Below, piece after piece: positions 52,001 through 60,218 of a DNA stretch of 64,000 bases (position 1 is the first letter of the stretch; every line of letters begins with the position of its first letter). Location of the stretch: assembly GCA_958295495.1 (NCBI GenBank), contig OY282352.1:248001-312000 (forward strand), read 5' to 3'. The notes below the pieces were generated by a model, which worked only from the letters and a program-made list of their open reading frames with translations, was not told the origin of the DNA and searched no databases. The position numbers were made by a program, and so were the translations under genes. The DNA comes from an uncultured Latescibacterota bacterium (GTDB lineage Bacteria; Latescibacterota; UBA2968; UBA8231).

Positions 52001-52095
52001 TGGCTCCTCCTAGTGTCAAGAAGGAATTGTACTCCTATCGTATAACAGTAGAGGAAGGAAAGAAGTTAATAGAGAAGCTAAGTACACGACAGTAA
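49006..52095 (+). CDS. Fusion: secreted serine protease - TM - Ser/Thr kinase - TM - ankyrin
   Basis: 1029 aa from TTG after AGGAG. Signal peptide (1-24), trypsin-like domain with full triad H69, D100, S185, membrane helix (about 266-290), then an internal Met303 with its own ribosome-like site starting a kinase domain: GEGSFS loop (324-329), K345, HRDIHPEN (455-462; the usual Lys is His459), DFG (479-481). A second hydrophobic segment (about 628-645) precedes eight or so ankyrin repeats (TPLHIAAERGYPEVVRVL type). The final LSTRQ is encoded by IS copy C; without the IS the gene would end KLIEKR. The ankyrins differ from the array type. Confidence 0.88.
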   Translation: MHSFRRRCLVFFLFALLLPCRAVAKPDFDALEKSVVRIVTQTSQGPRAGTRAGTGFSINDQGYIATNDHVINDAHSIKAIPANSSKRYDVKVIATSRELDLAIVYIADITLPPLTLSLAPAIKGQKVWSIGYPGGADRNRRLAHDPTVQAGVIGRTFLGVWDNQPMPMQEFRIIQHDAPINPGNSGGPLLDDCSRVVGVNTQASLILIESPGSGMERVPREAGIYWSSHIGELANLLGDHDIDFQSEDGDCRGASGAKGSGEAGNLVWPLLLGGVALVALVALVALVMAALKKLRQRKKGQIMDRSPLPSGTPIGTYTSGQVLGEGSFSLVYEGRDNMGSRVAIKEYLPEESATRESGTLVVPKPGREKAFRNGKKRFEEEARALEACNQTNIVAYRNYFKEHDTAYIVMEHVGGRTLRAYLEERGPLEEDRLEGEILHPLLDALTAIHQQDLVHRDIHPENIRLRSTDDARLVPVLLDFGEARKTGWKKTEERTTDGYAPPEQYNNGWTNLRPPIDIYALGMVCYTALTGQTSMAGNQRRDSGDGDECRWELETRGVSTELIEAIDWATKIESRDRPQNVREWRDKIERRAADEGSPTKLPEQPAANGEGLPPKKPRVLVILAGILLAGIASIIVPKIASIIVPKFDNQQQAKLERKAVLEFEKARQQQAKLKREEENFFEETQQEPNPKGKSPNGKPHLHVAVRLNLPMITEDLIDKGADVTAPDENGRTPLHIAAERGYPEVVRVLVETKSKWIVDVNAPDNEGKTPLHIAAERGYPEVVRVLLDKRADIIALDEKDRTPLHIAALVGKTEVVRVLVHKGADITALDEKDRTPLHIAALVGKTEVVRVLVKGGADVTAPDENGRTPLHIAAERGYHKVAEVLLESKRVEGVVDAPDKNGRTPLHIAAERGYPEVVRVLVETKSKWIVDVNAPDNEGKTPLHIAAERGYHKVVRVLLLNSQKILLASIQKNINDPTNEVGVVDIDAETNDGKTPEDMAPPSVKKELYSYRITVEEGKKLIEKLSTRQ

Positions 52096-53242
52096 GCTAA
52101 GTTGTGGTACAGCCCCAATTTAGGTTTATTTGTAATCAGCCAGATTACATCTAAATCCTAAACACAGGAGCTGTACCATGCTTATTCATACGATTAAAAA
52201 AGCCCTCACGCAAGGGTCGGTATCCCTCACGCGCCACCGTATCGACCTGATCAGTCGGTTGGTGTGTGCGCTGATTCAAGTGCGTTCGGTCAATATGAAA
52301 AAACTCGCGTGTAGCCTATCGGGCCTAGCCCAAATTGATAGTCACTATCGCCGTCTCCAGCGTTTTTTCAGTAGTGCTGTTTCGCCGTCGGTGTTTACGC
52401 AGTTGATTGTATCCAAGGTCGTTCGCCCCGGCCAACCGCAACTCTTAGTTATGGATCGCACCCATTGGCGGTTGGGGCGCACCGATCTGAATGTGCTATG
52501 TGTCGGCTTGGTTTACCAAGGGGTTTCGATACCGTTGGCATATCAGTCGTTGCAAAAGCCGGGCAACTCCAACACCGACGAGCGCAAGCGCCTCCTGACG
52601 AAGGTGTTGGCCTACCTCGATCCCCGCGTATGCTGCGTCGTCGCTGACCGCGAGTTTATCGGTCGAGCGTGGTTTGCTTTTTTGCTAGAGCAGCAGGTCG
52701 ATTTTGTCATCCGCCTGTGCGGCAATACATCGCTTACGCTCGACGATGGCCGGCAACGGTATGGGGCTACTTTTAATGAACGGATGCCGAGAGGCACCAC
52801 CCGATTCTACCCACAGACCACCCTCTATGACGGCTTGACCCTGAACGTGGTGTGTCACCGCCCCATCCGCGGCGAGCGCATCCTACTCATCACCAACCGA
52901 ACCGACCTCCAACAGGTGCTAGCCGTCTATGGACAGCGCTGGGCTATTGAGACGACGTTTGCTTGTTTGAAATCGAGGGGGTTTAATCTCGAAGAGACCC
53001 ATTTGACCCACCCGTCCCGCTTGTACCTACTGCTGGGACTGCTGGCGTGGACGCTGCTATGGGCACTGTTGGTAGGACGGCGGTTGCATCAGAGAAAACC
53101 CATCCCCATAAAAAAACATGGACGAAGAGCCATAAGCCTCTTTCGAAAAGGGTTGGACCCACTCACACAAATCATACACCAAACACGGGAGCAACCTAAA
53201 CGCAACCGACAATATCAACACATTTTACTGTCGTGTACTTAG
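52078..53242 (+). mobile_element. IS4-family insertion sequence, copy C
   Basis: 1165 bp with the same 18-bp inverted ends as copies A and B. Flanked by TAGAGAAG at 52070-52077 and 53243-53250, an 8-bp duplication (9 bp for copy A). It entered the last codons of the protease-kinase-ankyrin gene and supplies its stop codon. Confidence 0.92.
52178..53242 (+). CDS. IS4-family DDE transposase (copy C)
   Basis: 354 aa, intact, D93, D157, E258 and the Y251-R254-E258-K265 signature. A few substitutions against copies A and B (for example L50, D134-E135, V154, C181, L245). ATG start after AGGAG; stop within the terminal repeat. Confidence 0.93.
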   Translation: MLIHTIKKALTQGSVSLTRHRIDLISRLVCALIQVRSVNMKKLACSLSGLAQIDSHYRRLQRFFSSAVSPSVFTQLIVSKVVRPGQPQLLVMDRTHWRLGRTDLNVLCVGLVYQGVSIPLAYQSLQKPGNSNTDERKRLLTKVLAYLDPRVCCVVADREFIGRAWFAFLLEQQVDFVIRLCGNTSLTLDDGRQRYGATFNERMPRGTTRFYPQTTLYDGLTLNVVCHRPIRGERILLITNRTDLQQVLAVYGQRWAIETTFACLKSRGFNLEETHLTHPSRLYLLLGLLAWTLLWALLVGRRLHQRKPIPIKKHGRRAISLFRKGLDPLTQIIHQTREQPKRNRQYQHILLSCT

Positions 53243-53264
53243 TAGAGAAGAGATAATTCTTGAA

Positions 53265-53290
53265 GTGATCGGAGATGCTGTAAGCGACGA
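53265..53290 (+). pseudogene. Leader remnant of a further kinase unit
   Basis: GTGATCGGAGATGCTGTAAG then CGACGA matches the spacer-plus-start of the array kinases (stop, CGGAGATGCTATGAGCGACG) with the ATG changed to GTA. Nothing of the kinase follows. It marks the right edge of the island. Confidence 0.5.
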
Positions 53291-53335
53291 ACACCATTGC
53301 TTAGGCTCGCCACCAACCAACCAAAAGGAGACGCT

Positions 53336-54181
53336 ATGTTTCGCTCGCTATCGCCGGGAGCCATCGGCGCAAGCGTCGAGAGCCTCGCAGACGGGCTTGA
53401 TTTGGCCGCGCGGCACGGGTTCGCCGGGTATCACTTTAGCATTGGCGAAGTCGCGGCCATGGGCGCAGAAGAAGCTCTCGCGCTGGCCGAGCGCAAGGGC
53501 GTGCGTCTGTCGGCGTGGGGATTTCCCGTTGACTTTCGCGGGGCGGCGGCGGCATACCAAGCGGGCTTGGCGCAGTTGCCGGCGTTGGCCAAGATGGCGG
53601 CGGACTTGGGGGTGCGGCGGACGGCGACTTGGATCATGCCGGCCTCGGACGAGTTGACCTACCAAGAAAACTTCGCCTTTCACGTTGAGCGGCTGCGGCC
53701 AGCCGCCGCGGTACTCGCCGACGAAGGCGTGAGGTTGGGCTTGGAGTACGTCGCGCCGAAAACGTCGTGGGCGAGCAAGAAGCACGAGTTTGTCCACACG
53801 ATGGAGCAAATGGCGGAATTGTGCCAAGCCGTAGGCGAGAACGCAGGCTTTCTGCTCGATAGCTGGCATTGGTACACGGCCGGCGAAACGGCTGCGGATG
53901 TGCGCCGCTTGCGTCCCGAGCAAGTGGTGGATGTACACGTCAACGACGCACCGGCCGGCGTGGAAATTGACGACCAACTCGACAATGTGCGCGACTTGCC
54001 CGGGGCGACCGGCGTAATCGACCTCGAAGCGTTCCTCAGCACCTTGCAGCACATCGGCTACGACGGGCCGGTCATGGTCGAGCCGTTCAGCCAGCGAGTG
54101 CGCGCCATGGAGCGGGAAGAAGCCGTGGCGACTACGGCCGCCGCGCTGGGCCGCGTGTGGGAGCAAGCCGGACTCACTTAA
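53336..54181 (+). CDS. TIM-barrel sugar phosphate isomerase/epimerase
   Basis: 281 aa from the ATG after AAAAGGAG. Metal-site segments are VRLGLEYVAPKT (Glu), NAGFLLDSWHWYTAG (Asp, His), VVDVHVNDAPAG (His, Asp) and DGPVMVEPFS (Glu), as in IolE/IolI/hydroxypyruvate isomerase-like proteins. Substrate unknown. Downstream FAD oxidoreductase on the same strand may be co-transcribed. Confidence 0.87.
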   Translation: MFRSLSPGAIGASVESLADGLDLAARHGFAGYHFSIGEVAAMGAEEALALAERKGVRLSAWGFPVDFRGAAAAYQAGLAQLPALAKMAADLGVRRTATWIMPASDELTYQENFAFHVERLRPAAAVLADEGVRLGLEYVAPKTSWASKKHEFVHTMEQMAELCQAVGENAGFLLDSWHWYTAGETAADVRRLRPEQVVDVHVNDAPAGVEIDDQLDNVRDLPGATGVIDLEAFLSTLQHIGYDGPVMVEPFSQRVRAMEREEAVATTAAALGRVWEQAGLT

Positions 54182-54268
54182 GGAGTGGCCAGCCTCCGCC
54201 CCAGGCAGGGGAGGGGCACTAACCACCGACCACTGATCACTAACCGCGAACTCAAGAACGTTTCTAAG

Positions 54269-56023
54269 GTGGAAACCCGCACCATTGAATGCGACCTCTT
54301 GGTCTTGGGCGGCGGCTTGGGTGGCGTGGCCGCGGCCGTGCGCGCCGCCCGCTTGGGCTATCGAGTCTGCCTGACCGAAGAAAACCCGTGGATCGGCGGC
54401 CAAGCCACCAGCCAAGGCGTCGCCGCCTTAGACGAACATCCGCACATAGAGCACTTTGGCGGCACGGCCCTGTACGGCGAATTCCGCGCCGGCATCCGCG
54501 CGTACTATCGCCGCAAATACAAACTGAAAAACCCAGACGACCCGCACTTCAACCCCGGGGCCGGTTGGGTTTCTGCCCTGTGCTTTGAGCCGCGAGCCGG
54601 CCTAACGGCCCTGCTGTCCTTAGTCGTACCCCAAGTCGAAGCTGGCCGCCTGATGCTGTTTTACCGCGCCCGCGTGGCTGCCTCCCACGTCCAAGGCCCG
54701 TCCATCCGCACCGTAGATGTCGTCCAAGACGGCGGTACGCACGTCTCGCGCTTTGCCCCCGCGTATGTGCTCGACGCCACCGAGCTGGGCGACCTGCTGC
54801 CCCTGTTGCCGGTCCCCTACGTCTCAGGCGCTGAAAGCCGCGACCAGACCGGCGAGCCGCACGCCCGCGCCGCCGGTCCCGCCCCGCATCTGCCCCAGTC
54901 TTTTACCTGCCCGTTTGCGGTCGATTTTTGCCCGGGCCAAGACCACACCATTCCCCGCCCGCCCAACTACGAGCGCCACCGCGACCAGCAGCCCTACACC
55001 TTGACCTTGCAGTACGCCCGCGGTGCCCGCACCTACTCGTTTTTTGAGACCGCTGGCGACTTGCCCGGCTCCTTTTGGGCCTACCGCCGTCTGTTGTGCG
55101 CCGATCAATTCGCCGAGGGACAGGTGCCGCAAGACGTGGCCTTGATCAACTGGCCGGGCAACGACTACACCGACGGCACCCTCATCGACGTGTCACCGGC
55201 CGAGCAAGCGCAGCAGATAGCGGCGGCCAAGGAACTGAGCTTGGGCTTGCTGTACTGGCTACAAACCGAGGTGCCGCGAGACGATGGTCGTGGTCGCGGC
55301 TATCCCGAACTGCGGTTGCGCCCCGATATCATGGGAACCGCCGATGGCTTCTCCCAACACCCCTACATCCGCGAGTCTCGACGCATCGAAGCGCGCAAGA
55401 CCATTGTCGAGCAAGAGGTAGCCGCCCCGCACCAGCCCAATGCGCGCGCCGCTCCTTTTGGCGACAGCGTCGGCGTGGGCTGGTACGCCATTGACCTCCA
55501 CGGCCGAGCTACTGACGTGGTGTACACCGCGCCGACCAAGCCCTTCCAAATCCCGCTGGGCGCGCTCGTGTCGCGGCACTTGGACAACTTGCTAGCGGCT
55601 GGCAAAAACATCGGCACCACGCACATCACTAATGGCTGCTACCGCCTGCATCCCGTGGAGTGGAATATCGGCGAGGCCGCCGGTGCGTTAGCTGCTTTTT
55701 GCCTCGGCCAGCAACGGACTCCAGCGGCGGTGTGCCGCAGCGCGTCCCTGCGCCGCCAGTATCAGCAGACCTTGCTGGCGGCCGGCGTGCCGCTGTATTG
55801 GTATGAGGACGTGCCGCTTGGGCATCCGGCCTTTGCGGCCGTGCAGATGCTGGCGGTGGAGGGGATATGGCCGGGTCGCGCCGACCATTTGCGCTTCGAT
55901 CCAGACGCCCTAGCCGGTGCGCCAGCCGAGCGCCTGCGGGCCGCGGGCCTGTCGCCAGATCTCGCAGGCCGCGACCCTATAACGCGCGGGGATTTGGCGC
56001 GTCGGATGGCCCAGCGTTTGTAA
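54269..56023 (+). CDS. FAD-dependent oxidoreductase
   Basis: About 584 aa. The FAD loop CDLLVLGGGLGGVAAAVRAA, ENPWIGGQATSQGV, and the late block NLLAAGKNIGTTHITNGCYR then HPVEWNIGEAAGALAAF are typical of the FAD-dependent oxidoreductase group once labelled 'xanthan lyase-like'. Reaction unknown. Start placed at GTG 54269 just before the FAD loop; an upstream in-frame GTG at 54185 overlaps its own ribosome site and adds a repeat-like stretch, so it is less likely. Confidence 0.78.
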   Translation: METRTIECDLLVLGGGLGGVAAAVRAARLGYRVCLTEENPWIGGQATSQGVAALDEHPHIEHFGGTALYGEFRAGIRAYYRRKYKLKNPDDPHFNPGAGWVSALCFEPRAGLTALLSLVVPQVEAGRLMLFYRARVAASHVQGPSIRTVDVVQDGGTHVSRFAPAYVLDATELGDLLPLLPVPYVSGAESRDQTGEPHARAAGPAPHLPQSFTCPFAVDFCPGQDHTIPRPPNYERHRDQQPYTLTLQYARGARTYSFFETAGDLPGSFWAYRRLLCADQFAEGQVPQDVALINWPGNDYTDGTLIDVSPAEQAQQIAAAKELSLGLLYWLQTEVPRDDGRGRGYPELRLRPDIMGTADGFSQHPYIRESRRIEARKTIVEQEVAAPHQPNARAAPFGDSVGVGWYAIDLHGRATDVVYTAPTKPFQIPLGALVSRHLDNLLAAGKNIGTTHITNGCYRLHPVEWNIGEAAGALAAFCLGQQRTPAAVCRSASLRRQYQQTLLAAGVPLYWYEDVPLGHPAFAAVQMLAVEGIWPGRADHLRFDPDALAGAPAERLRAAGLSPDLAGRDPITRGDLARRMAQRL

Positions 56024-56046
56024 AGGGTAATCCGATGGCGTATAAT
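56018..56046 (+). promoter_or_regulatory. sigma70 promoter of tRNA-Thr
   Basis: TTGTAA (56018-56023), 17-bp spacer, TATAAT (56041-56046), ten bases before the mature tRNA 5' end. The -35 overlaps the stop of the FAD oxidoreductase gene. Confidence 0.75.
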
Positions 56047-56055
56047 TTGAGATGA

Positions 56056-56131
<76 letters not shown>

Positions 56132-56249
56132 ATTTTTTCTGTAGGACCTCGTGCAAAAAAGAACTTTTTGGCGGGGTCTATGGGCAAATCAAGACGCTTG
56201 GATAGGGGCGACCGGCCGGTCTTCCCCAATTGAAGTAGGATAAACAGCC

Positions 56250-56570
56250 ATGCAAACCTACATCATCTCTTATGATATGGCTTGGGGAGGCGATTACAAA
56301 GCCCTCTACGAAGCTATCCAAAGTTATTCGGCCTATGCACAGATTACCGATTCGACTTGGGCCGTGTTGACCGAATATCGTGCGGAAACGGTTCGCGATG
56401 ACTTGAGCGAATACCTGCCCGATGGGAGCCGTCTTTTTGTCGTCAGATCTGGCGATGAAGCGGCGTGGCAATACCTGAACCGCTCCTCCGACGAGTGGTT
56501 GGAAGCCATACTGTCGCAAGATGTAATCCGCCTCAACAAGTTGCACCCAACTTTGCAACTTGATTCGTAA
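56250..56570 (+). CDS. Cas2-like/'SinR family' small protein
   Basis: 106 aa. MQTYIISYDMAWGGDYKALY, AQITDSTWAVLTE and SRLFVVRSGDEAAWQYL match small ferredoxin-fold proteins annotated as SinR-family or Cas2-like. There is no cas1 or repeat array nearby, so it is a free-standing member, perhaps toxin VapD/Cas2-like. Preceded by AGGATA. Confidence 0.7.
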   Translation: MQTYIISYDMAWGGDYKALYEAIQSYSAYAQITDSTWAVLTEYRAETVRDDLSEYLPDGSRLFVVRSGDEAAWQYLNRSSDEWLEAILSQDVIRLNKLHPTLQLDS

Positions 56571-56595
56571 ATTGTATCGCACAGCTAGCGCGTCC

Positions 56596-57684
56596 TTACT
56601 TGGCCAGCCCCCGCTCGACCTTCCGCTCAAAATCGCGCATCTCATCCGCCCCGTCTAACACGCCGATTTCCATGTTGAACTCGCGCACTTCGCCCGGCTC
56701 GATGTGCTGCAAGGTCCCGTGCTTGCGGTTCCAAGCGCGGCCGAGCACTGAGCAGTTGCCCGGCTCAATGCCGGTGACGTAGGTGCCCTTGTGAAAGTGC
56801 TGCCAGTGGTTGACGATGGGGATCTCGCTGTGCTTGAACTGCCAATACAATCCCAAGCCGAGCTTGTCGTTGAGGAGGCCGATGTGGACGCGCCCCTCGC
56901 GGTCGGTGCGGGGCCGATGCACGTACACATCGTCGTGGGCGTGCGGTTGCGGCCCTTTGGCCACTTTGTAGTCCTCCGGGCCGACGGGGCGGTCGGCGGT
57001 CCACTCGGTGCTCTCGCGGCTGTGGAGGACGAGGCGGGCCCCTTCGTCGAGGAGGGGGAAGCCGGGGTTGCAGTGATACACGAACATGAGCGGCGAGCGG
57101 TCGGCCGCGAGGTTTTCGACGCGGTCGCAGATGTGGATGCTCCGCTCGCCGAGCACGGTCGAGATCTCGCGCGACAGCTCTAAGTTTTCGGCAAAGACCT
57201 CGGCTTGGCGCATCTGGCCGCGGATGCGCACGACGTAATCTGCGCCCTCCCAGCCCGCCTCAATGCCGACGTTCTTCGCCGGTATATACGAGAGGCGACC
57301 GTGTAGGGGCATTTCGGCGTTTTCTTCCTCGGGATCAACTTCTGGGTGGCCGACAAAGTCGAGTCCGCAAGAAGTGACTAGCCCGCCGAACCAGCCGCGT
57401 CCCCATTTGAAGCCCTCTGGCTCGTAGAACGCCGGCCCGACGTCTCCGGGGCCGGAGCGGAAGCACAGCGACTGGCCCTTGTAGTGGGCCGAGGCAATGT
57501 CGAGGGCGCGGCCGGGCAAGACGGAAAACCCCAAGCCCGAAGCGTTGAACACGTCGATGAGGTCGGCACCGCGCTCAAAGCCTTCGCGGCGCTCGGCGCG
57601 GCGGGCATACATGAGTTGGCTAATGTCGCCGACGCGGTTGAGAAGCTGGCGGCGGGTGAAGTTGTGGCCGAAGAGCTTGGGCAT
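56596..57684 (-). CDS. DUF4432 aldose-1-epimerase-like protein
   Basis: 362 aa after AGGAGG. The galactose mutarotase-like fold is suggested by VLPGRALDIASAHYKGQSLC, GGLVTSCGLDFVGHPE, MPLHGRLSYIPA (a His in the active-site position), MFVYHCNPGFPLLDEGA and VTGIEPGNC. Such DUF4432 proteins occur in sugar catabolic clusters. It fits the sugar-isomerase theme of the flanking regions. Confidence 0.82.
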   Translation of the reverse strand: MPKLFGHNFTRRQLLNRVGDISQLMYARRAERREGFERGADLIDVFNASGLGFSVLPGRALDIASAHYKGQSLCFRSGPGDVGPAFYEPEGFKWGRGWFGGLVTSCGLDFVGHPEVDPEEENAEMPLHGRLSYIPAKNVGIEAGWEGADYVVRIRGQMRQAEVFAENLELSREISTVLGERSIHICDRVENLAADRSPLMFVYHCNPGFPLLDEGARLVLHSRESTEWTADRPVGPEDYKVAKGPQPHAHDDVYVHRPRTDREGRVHIGLLNDKLGLGLYWQFKHSEIPIVNHWQHFHKGTYVTGIEPGNCSVLGRAWNRKHGTLQHIEPGEVREFNMEIGVLDGADEMRDFERKVERGLAK

Positions 57685-57811
57685 GAGAAACCTCCTATAT
57701 CATAATGATGAGATGCGGTTTAAGAAAAAAGGGATAGGCTTTGGATGGTAAAACAATACATATAGGTTTTTCTTGCCAACCCGAACCCATTGCGGAAGGA
57801 GCGCAGAAGGC

Positions 57812-57957
57812 ATGGCTTTTTCAACGGCGGCTCAGCTCAAAGACCTATGGAAGCACTTCGGCGCGGTCGAGGCGGTGCGCGGGGTGTCGCTGCGCGTGCC
57901 CGCCGGGTGTATATACGGGCTGTTGGGTCCCGGCGGCGCGGGTAAGACGACCCTTAC
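57812..57957 (+). pseudogene. ABC transporter ATPase N-terminal fragment
   Basis: The frame reads LWKHFGAVEAVRGVSLRVPA then GCIYGLLGPGGAGKTTL, the start of an ABC ATPase up to Walker A, and loses homology right after. The rest of the frame runs antisense into the SirB1-like gene. A decayed leftover. Confidence 0.7.
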
Positions 57958-57985
57958 AGCCCAGCGGAGCGCGAAGCGGGCTAAG

Positions 57986-58828
57986 TCAGTTGAGCGGGAT
58001 CAGGTGCTTGGCAAGAACGTGGATGTTGTGCTCGATGGTGGAGGCGTCCGGGGCGTCGCCAGCCCAGCGGAGGTACTCGCTAAAAGCCTCAATGGCCTTG
58101 AGGTACTCACGGGTGTGGTGGTAGAGGAAGCCAAGGTCGCGGTAGTTTTCAGCTTCGGCCGGCTGTAGGTACGCGATTTTCTCGGCCCAGCGGATGGCCG
58201 TGGGAAACTCGCGGGCTTGGAAGTGGAGGCGTTTGAGGTTGCGGAGCATGCGCGCTAAGATGTGCAGCGACGAGGCCGGTTCGATAAACTCGGCGGCCAA
58301 TTCGAGTCGGCGTCCCTCAATGACCGGCAGCCGCTTGCCCAAGGACTTACTATCGACAAAAGCGCCGTTGGCAAAGGGATCGACGAAGAGCGGCTCGTCG
58401 CCTTGGGTGCTGCGCACGAGAAAGTGCTGTGGAAAATTGACCCCTGCGAGGGGGAAAGACAGTCGCTTGCCCAACTCTATATAGACGACTGCTAAGGTGA
58501 TGGGAATGCCGAGGCGGCGGTCGAGAACCTCGTTGAGATAGCTGTTGCGGGGGTCGTCGTAGTGGGCGCGGTTGCCGCGGAAGCCGAGGTCGCCGAACAC
58601 GTATTGGCTCAGGTTGGCTAGAGAGGCCGGCAGGGAGTCGGCCGCAGCATAGCGGGCGCGAAAGCCCTCGCTCAGCGCGTCGAGTTGCCGCAGGTAGTGC
58701 TCGATATTGAGGTCGGGATAGGCTTGCAGGGCGATGAGCAAGGCTCCGCGGGCGAGGTCAATCTCGCCGGAGGGGCCGCCCGCCTTTTGGACGAGCGCGA
58801 AAAAGGGATCGGAAAGCCGTGGACGCAT
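57986..58828 (-). CDS. SirB1-like protein (transglutaminase-like plus TPR)
   Basis: 280 aa. Block GDLGFRGNRAHYDDPRNSYL-NEVLDRRLGIPITLAVVYIE with GVNFPQHFLVR is the SirB1/transglutaminase-like signature, though the catalytic Cys position is not evident; LFVDPFANG follows. The C-terminus has two TPR-like helices. ATG at 58828 is preferred because the next upstream ATG (58909) would overlap the desaturase gene by 65 bp. Role unknown. Confidence 0.8.
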   Translation of the reverse strand: MRPRLSDPFFALVQKAGGPSGEIDLARGALLIALQAYPDLNIEHYLRQLDALSEGFRARYAAADSLPASLANLSQYVFGDLGFRGNRAHYDDPRNSYLNEVLDRRLGIPITLAVVYIELGKRLSFPLAGVNFPQHFLVRSTQGDEPLFVDPFANGAFVDSKSLGKRLPVIEGRRLELAAEFIEPASSLHILARMLRNLKRLHFQAREFPTAIRWAEKIAYLQPAEAENYRDLGFLYHHTREYLKAIEAFSEYLRWAGDAPDASTIEHNIHVLAKHLIPLN

Positions 58829-58844
58829 GCCGGCTGCGCCCCGG

Positions 58845-59834
58845 TCAGACGCTGCGGTTGTGGATCCAACTAAACCGCAGCGGCGCGGTGTGGGCTTGCC
58901 GTCGCTCATTGCGCTCGGCCAGCTTGGCGTAGCGCGGACCGAGCGTACACAAGTAGTCTTGGGCCGCGGCGGCTTCGCCTGTGAGGCCGCTGAGCGAATC
59001 CAACTCCCACTGGCGGACTAGGTGCTGGGTGATTTCGGCGTAGTGCTTGGCCGTGTACACCCCGAGTCGCTGGGCCACGATAGAGAAGTGTTCAAAGAGG
59101 TTGGGGTCCTGCCCGTCGGTCATCAGGTGAGCGGGCATGACGACTTGGCGTTTCATCAGGTCGCGGAAAGCCAATACCGCGCCCCTTGGATCTAGCTCGA
59201 AAATTTTCTTGATAAAGTTCGTGTACGCCTTTTCGTGGCGGGCTTCGTCGCCGGCCACGACGCCGCAGATAGTCTTGAGGTGAGAATCGCCGGCCTTTTG
59301 CGCCAAGCGGGCCACATTGCTGTGGGAGATGCGGGTCGCCCGCTCTTGGAAGGACGTATAGACGAAACCCTTGTAGGGATCTTGGGCGGCCTGCGGGTTG
59401 AAGCCATTGCGCAGCAAGTGTTGGATCGTCGTCTCGATGGTGCGCATATCGACTCGGCCCGTGAGGAAGAGATATTTGTTGAGCAGGTCGCCGTGGCGAT
59501 TTTCTTCGGCCGTCCAACCGCGCGACCACTGGGCCCACGGGCTAGGATCCGTGCCAGTGGTGTCCGACACGCCTTCAAAGCTGTTGAGCAAGGTCTGATA
59601 GGTGGGCAGGGCTTCCTCAGTGATCATGTCGCCGACGAGGACGACGAGGACGTCGTCGGGAAGCGCTTGGGCGCGGGTGCGAAATGCGCGGATGGAGTCT
59701 TCCCAGTTTTCCGCGCCCACATTGGGGAGGAAATCGTCGGGTTGCCAACTGTCTTCTACGGACTTGAGCAACTGGAGCTGGTCCCTGACAAAATCCTCCA
59801 TGCTCGCAATAACTTCTCTCTTGTGCGGATTCAA
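58845..59834 (-). CDS. Acyl-ACP desaturase-like diiron protein
   Basis: 329 aa from TTG 7 nt after TTAGGAGA. Diiron ligands are visible: E73/E74 (DMITEEALP), E111-x-x-H114 (TAEENRHGD), E164 (SFQERATRISH), E197-x-x-H200 (AGDEARHEK). This is the plant/actinobacterial stearoyl-ACP desaturase (FA_desaturase_2) family, which places double bonds in acyl-ACP. Start chosen by the strong ribosome site; an ATG 11 codons upstream lies before that site. Confidence 0.88.
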   Translation of the reverse strand: MNPHKREVIASMEDFVRDQLQLLKSVEDSWQPDDFLPNVGAENWEDSIRAFRTRAQALPDDVLVVLVGDMITEEALPTYQTLLNSFEGVSDTTGTDPSPWAQWSRGWTAEENRHGDLLNKYLFLTGRVDMRTIETTIQHLLRNGFNPQAAQDPYKGFVYTSFQERATRISHSNVARLAQKAGDSHLKTICGVVAGDEARHEKAYTNFIKKIFELDPRGAVLAFRDLMKRQVVMPAHLMTDGQDPNLFEHFSIVAQRLGVYTAKHYAEITQHLVRQWELDSLSGLTGEAAAAQDYLCTLGPRYAKLAERNERRQAHTAPLRFSWIHNRSV

Positions 59835-59946
59835 CTGAGTTTCTCCTAATGGGTACGCGGGCGGCATGGTTTTATATATTGAATATAAGACAAAATGGAC
59901 AAGTTGAGCTATTGATTCAAGCGATTTTTCTTCAGTAAGCCTTTAA

Positions 59947-59974
59947 TTGATACCAATTGCGAGTATGTTATAAA
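59947..59974 (+). promoter_or_regulatory. Candidate promoter in the 384-bp gap before the HTH gene
   Basis: The gap 59835-60218 is AT-rich on its left half and holds no supported gene. TTGATA (59947-59952) and TATAAA (59969-59974) are 16 bp apart, pointing toward the HTH-PspA cluster about 245 bp downstream. No sigma54-type site was seen. Confidence 0.35.
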
Positions 59975-60218
59975 ACATAATGAAAGATGATATAAACGCG
60001 CGCTTTTAGCCCATCAACACGCGCCGCGATGTGCGTGCAAGCGGCTGGCGGCTCGCGCCAAAAGTGGTGAATGCCGCCATAAACTCAGATGGTGACCACG
60101 CCCCTCTTGAAATCCTATCTGGTTGTTTACAAGTAAGTTATGCGCCGTGCAAAACGGCGGTACGCCCTTTGCTAATAAACGGAGTAAATCCCTTTCCCCC
60201 AACAAGGAGGAGACCTTG

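Noticed and set aside
56250..56570. CRISPR-Cas locus suggested by a Cas2-like protein
   Set aside because: No cas1, other cas genes or repeat-spacer array nearby; the protein is a stand-alone SinR/Cas2-like member.
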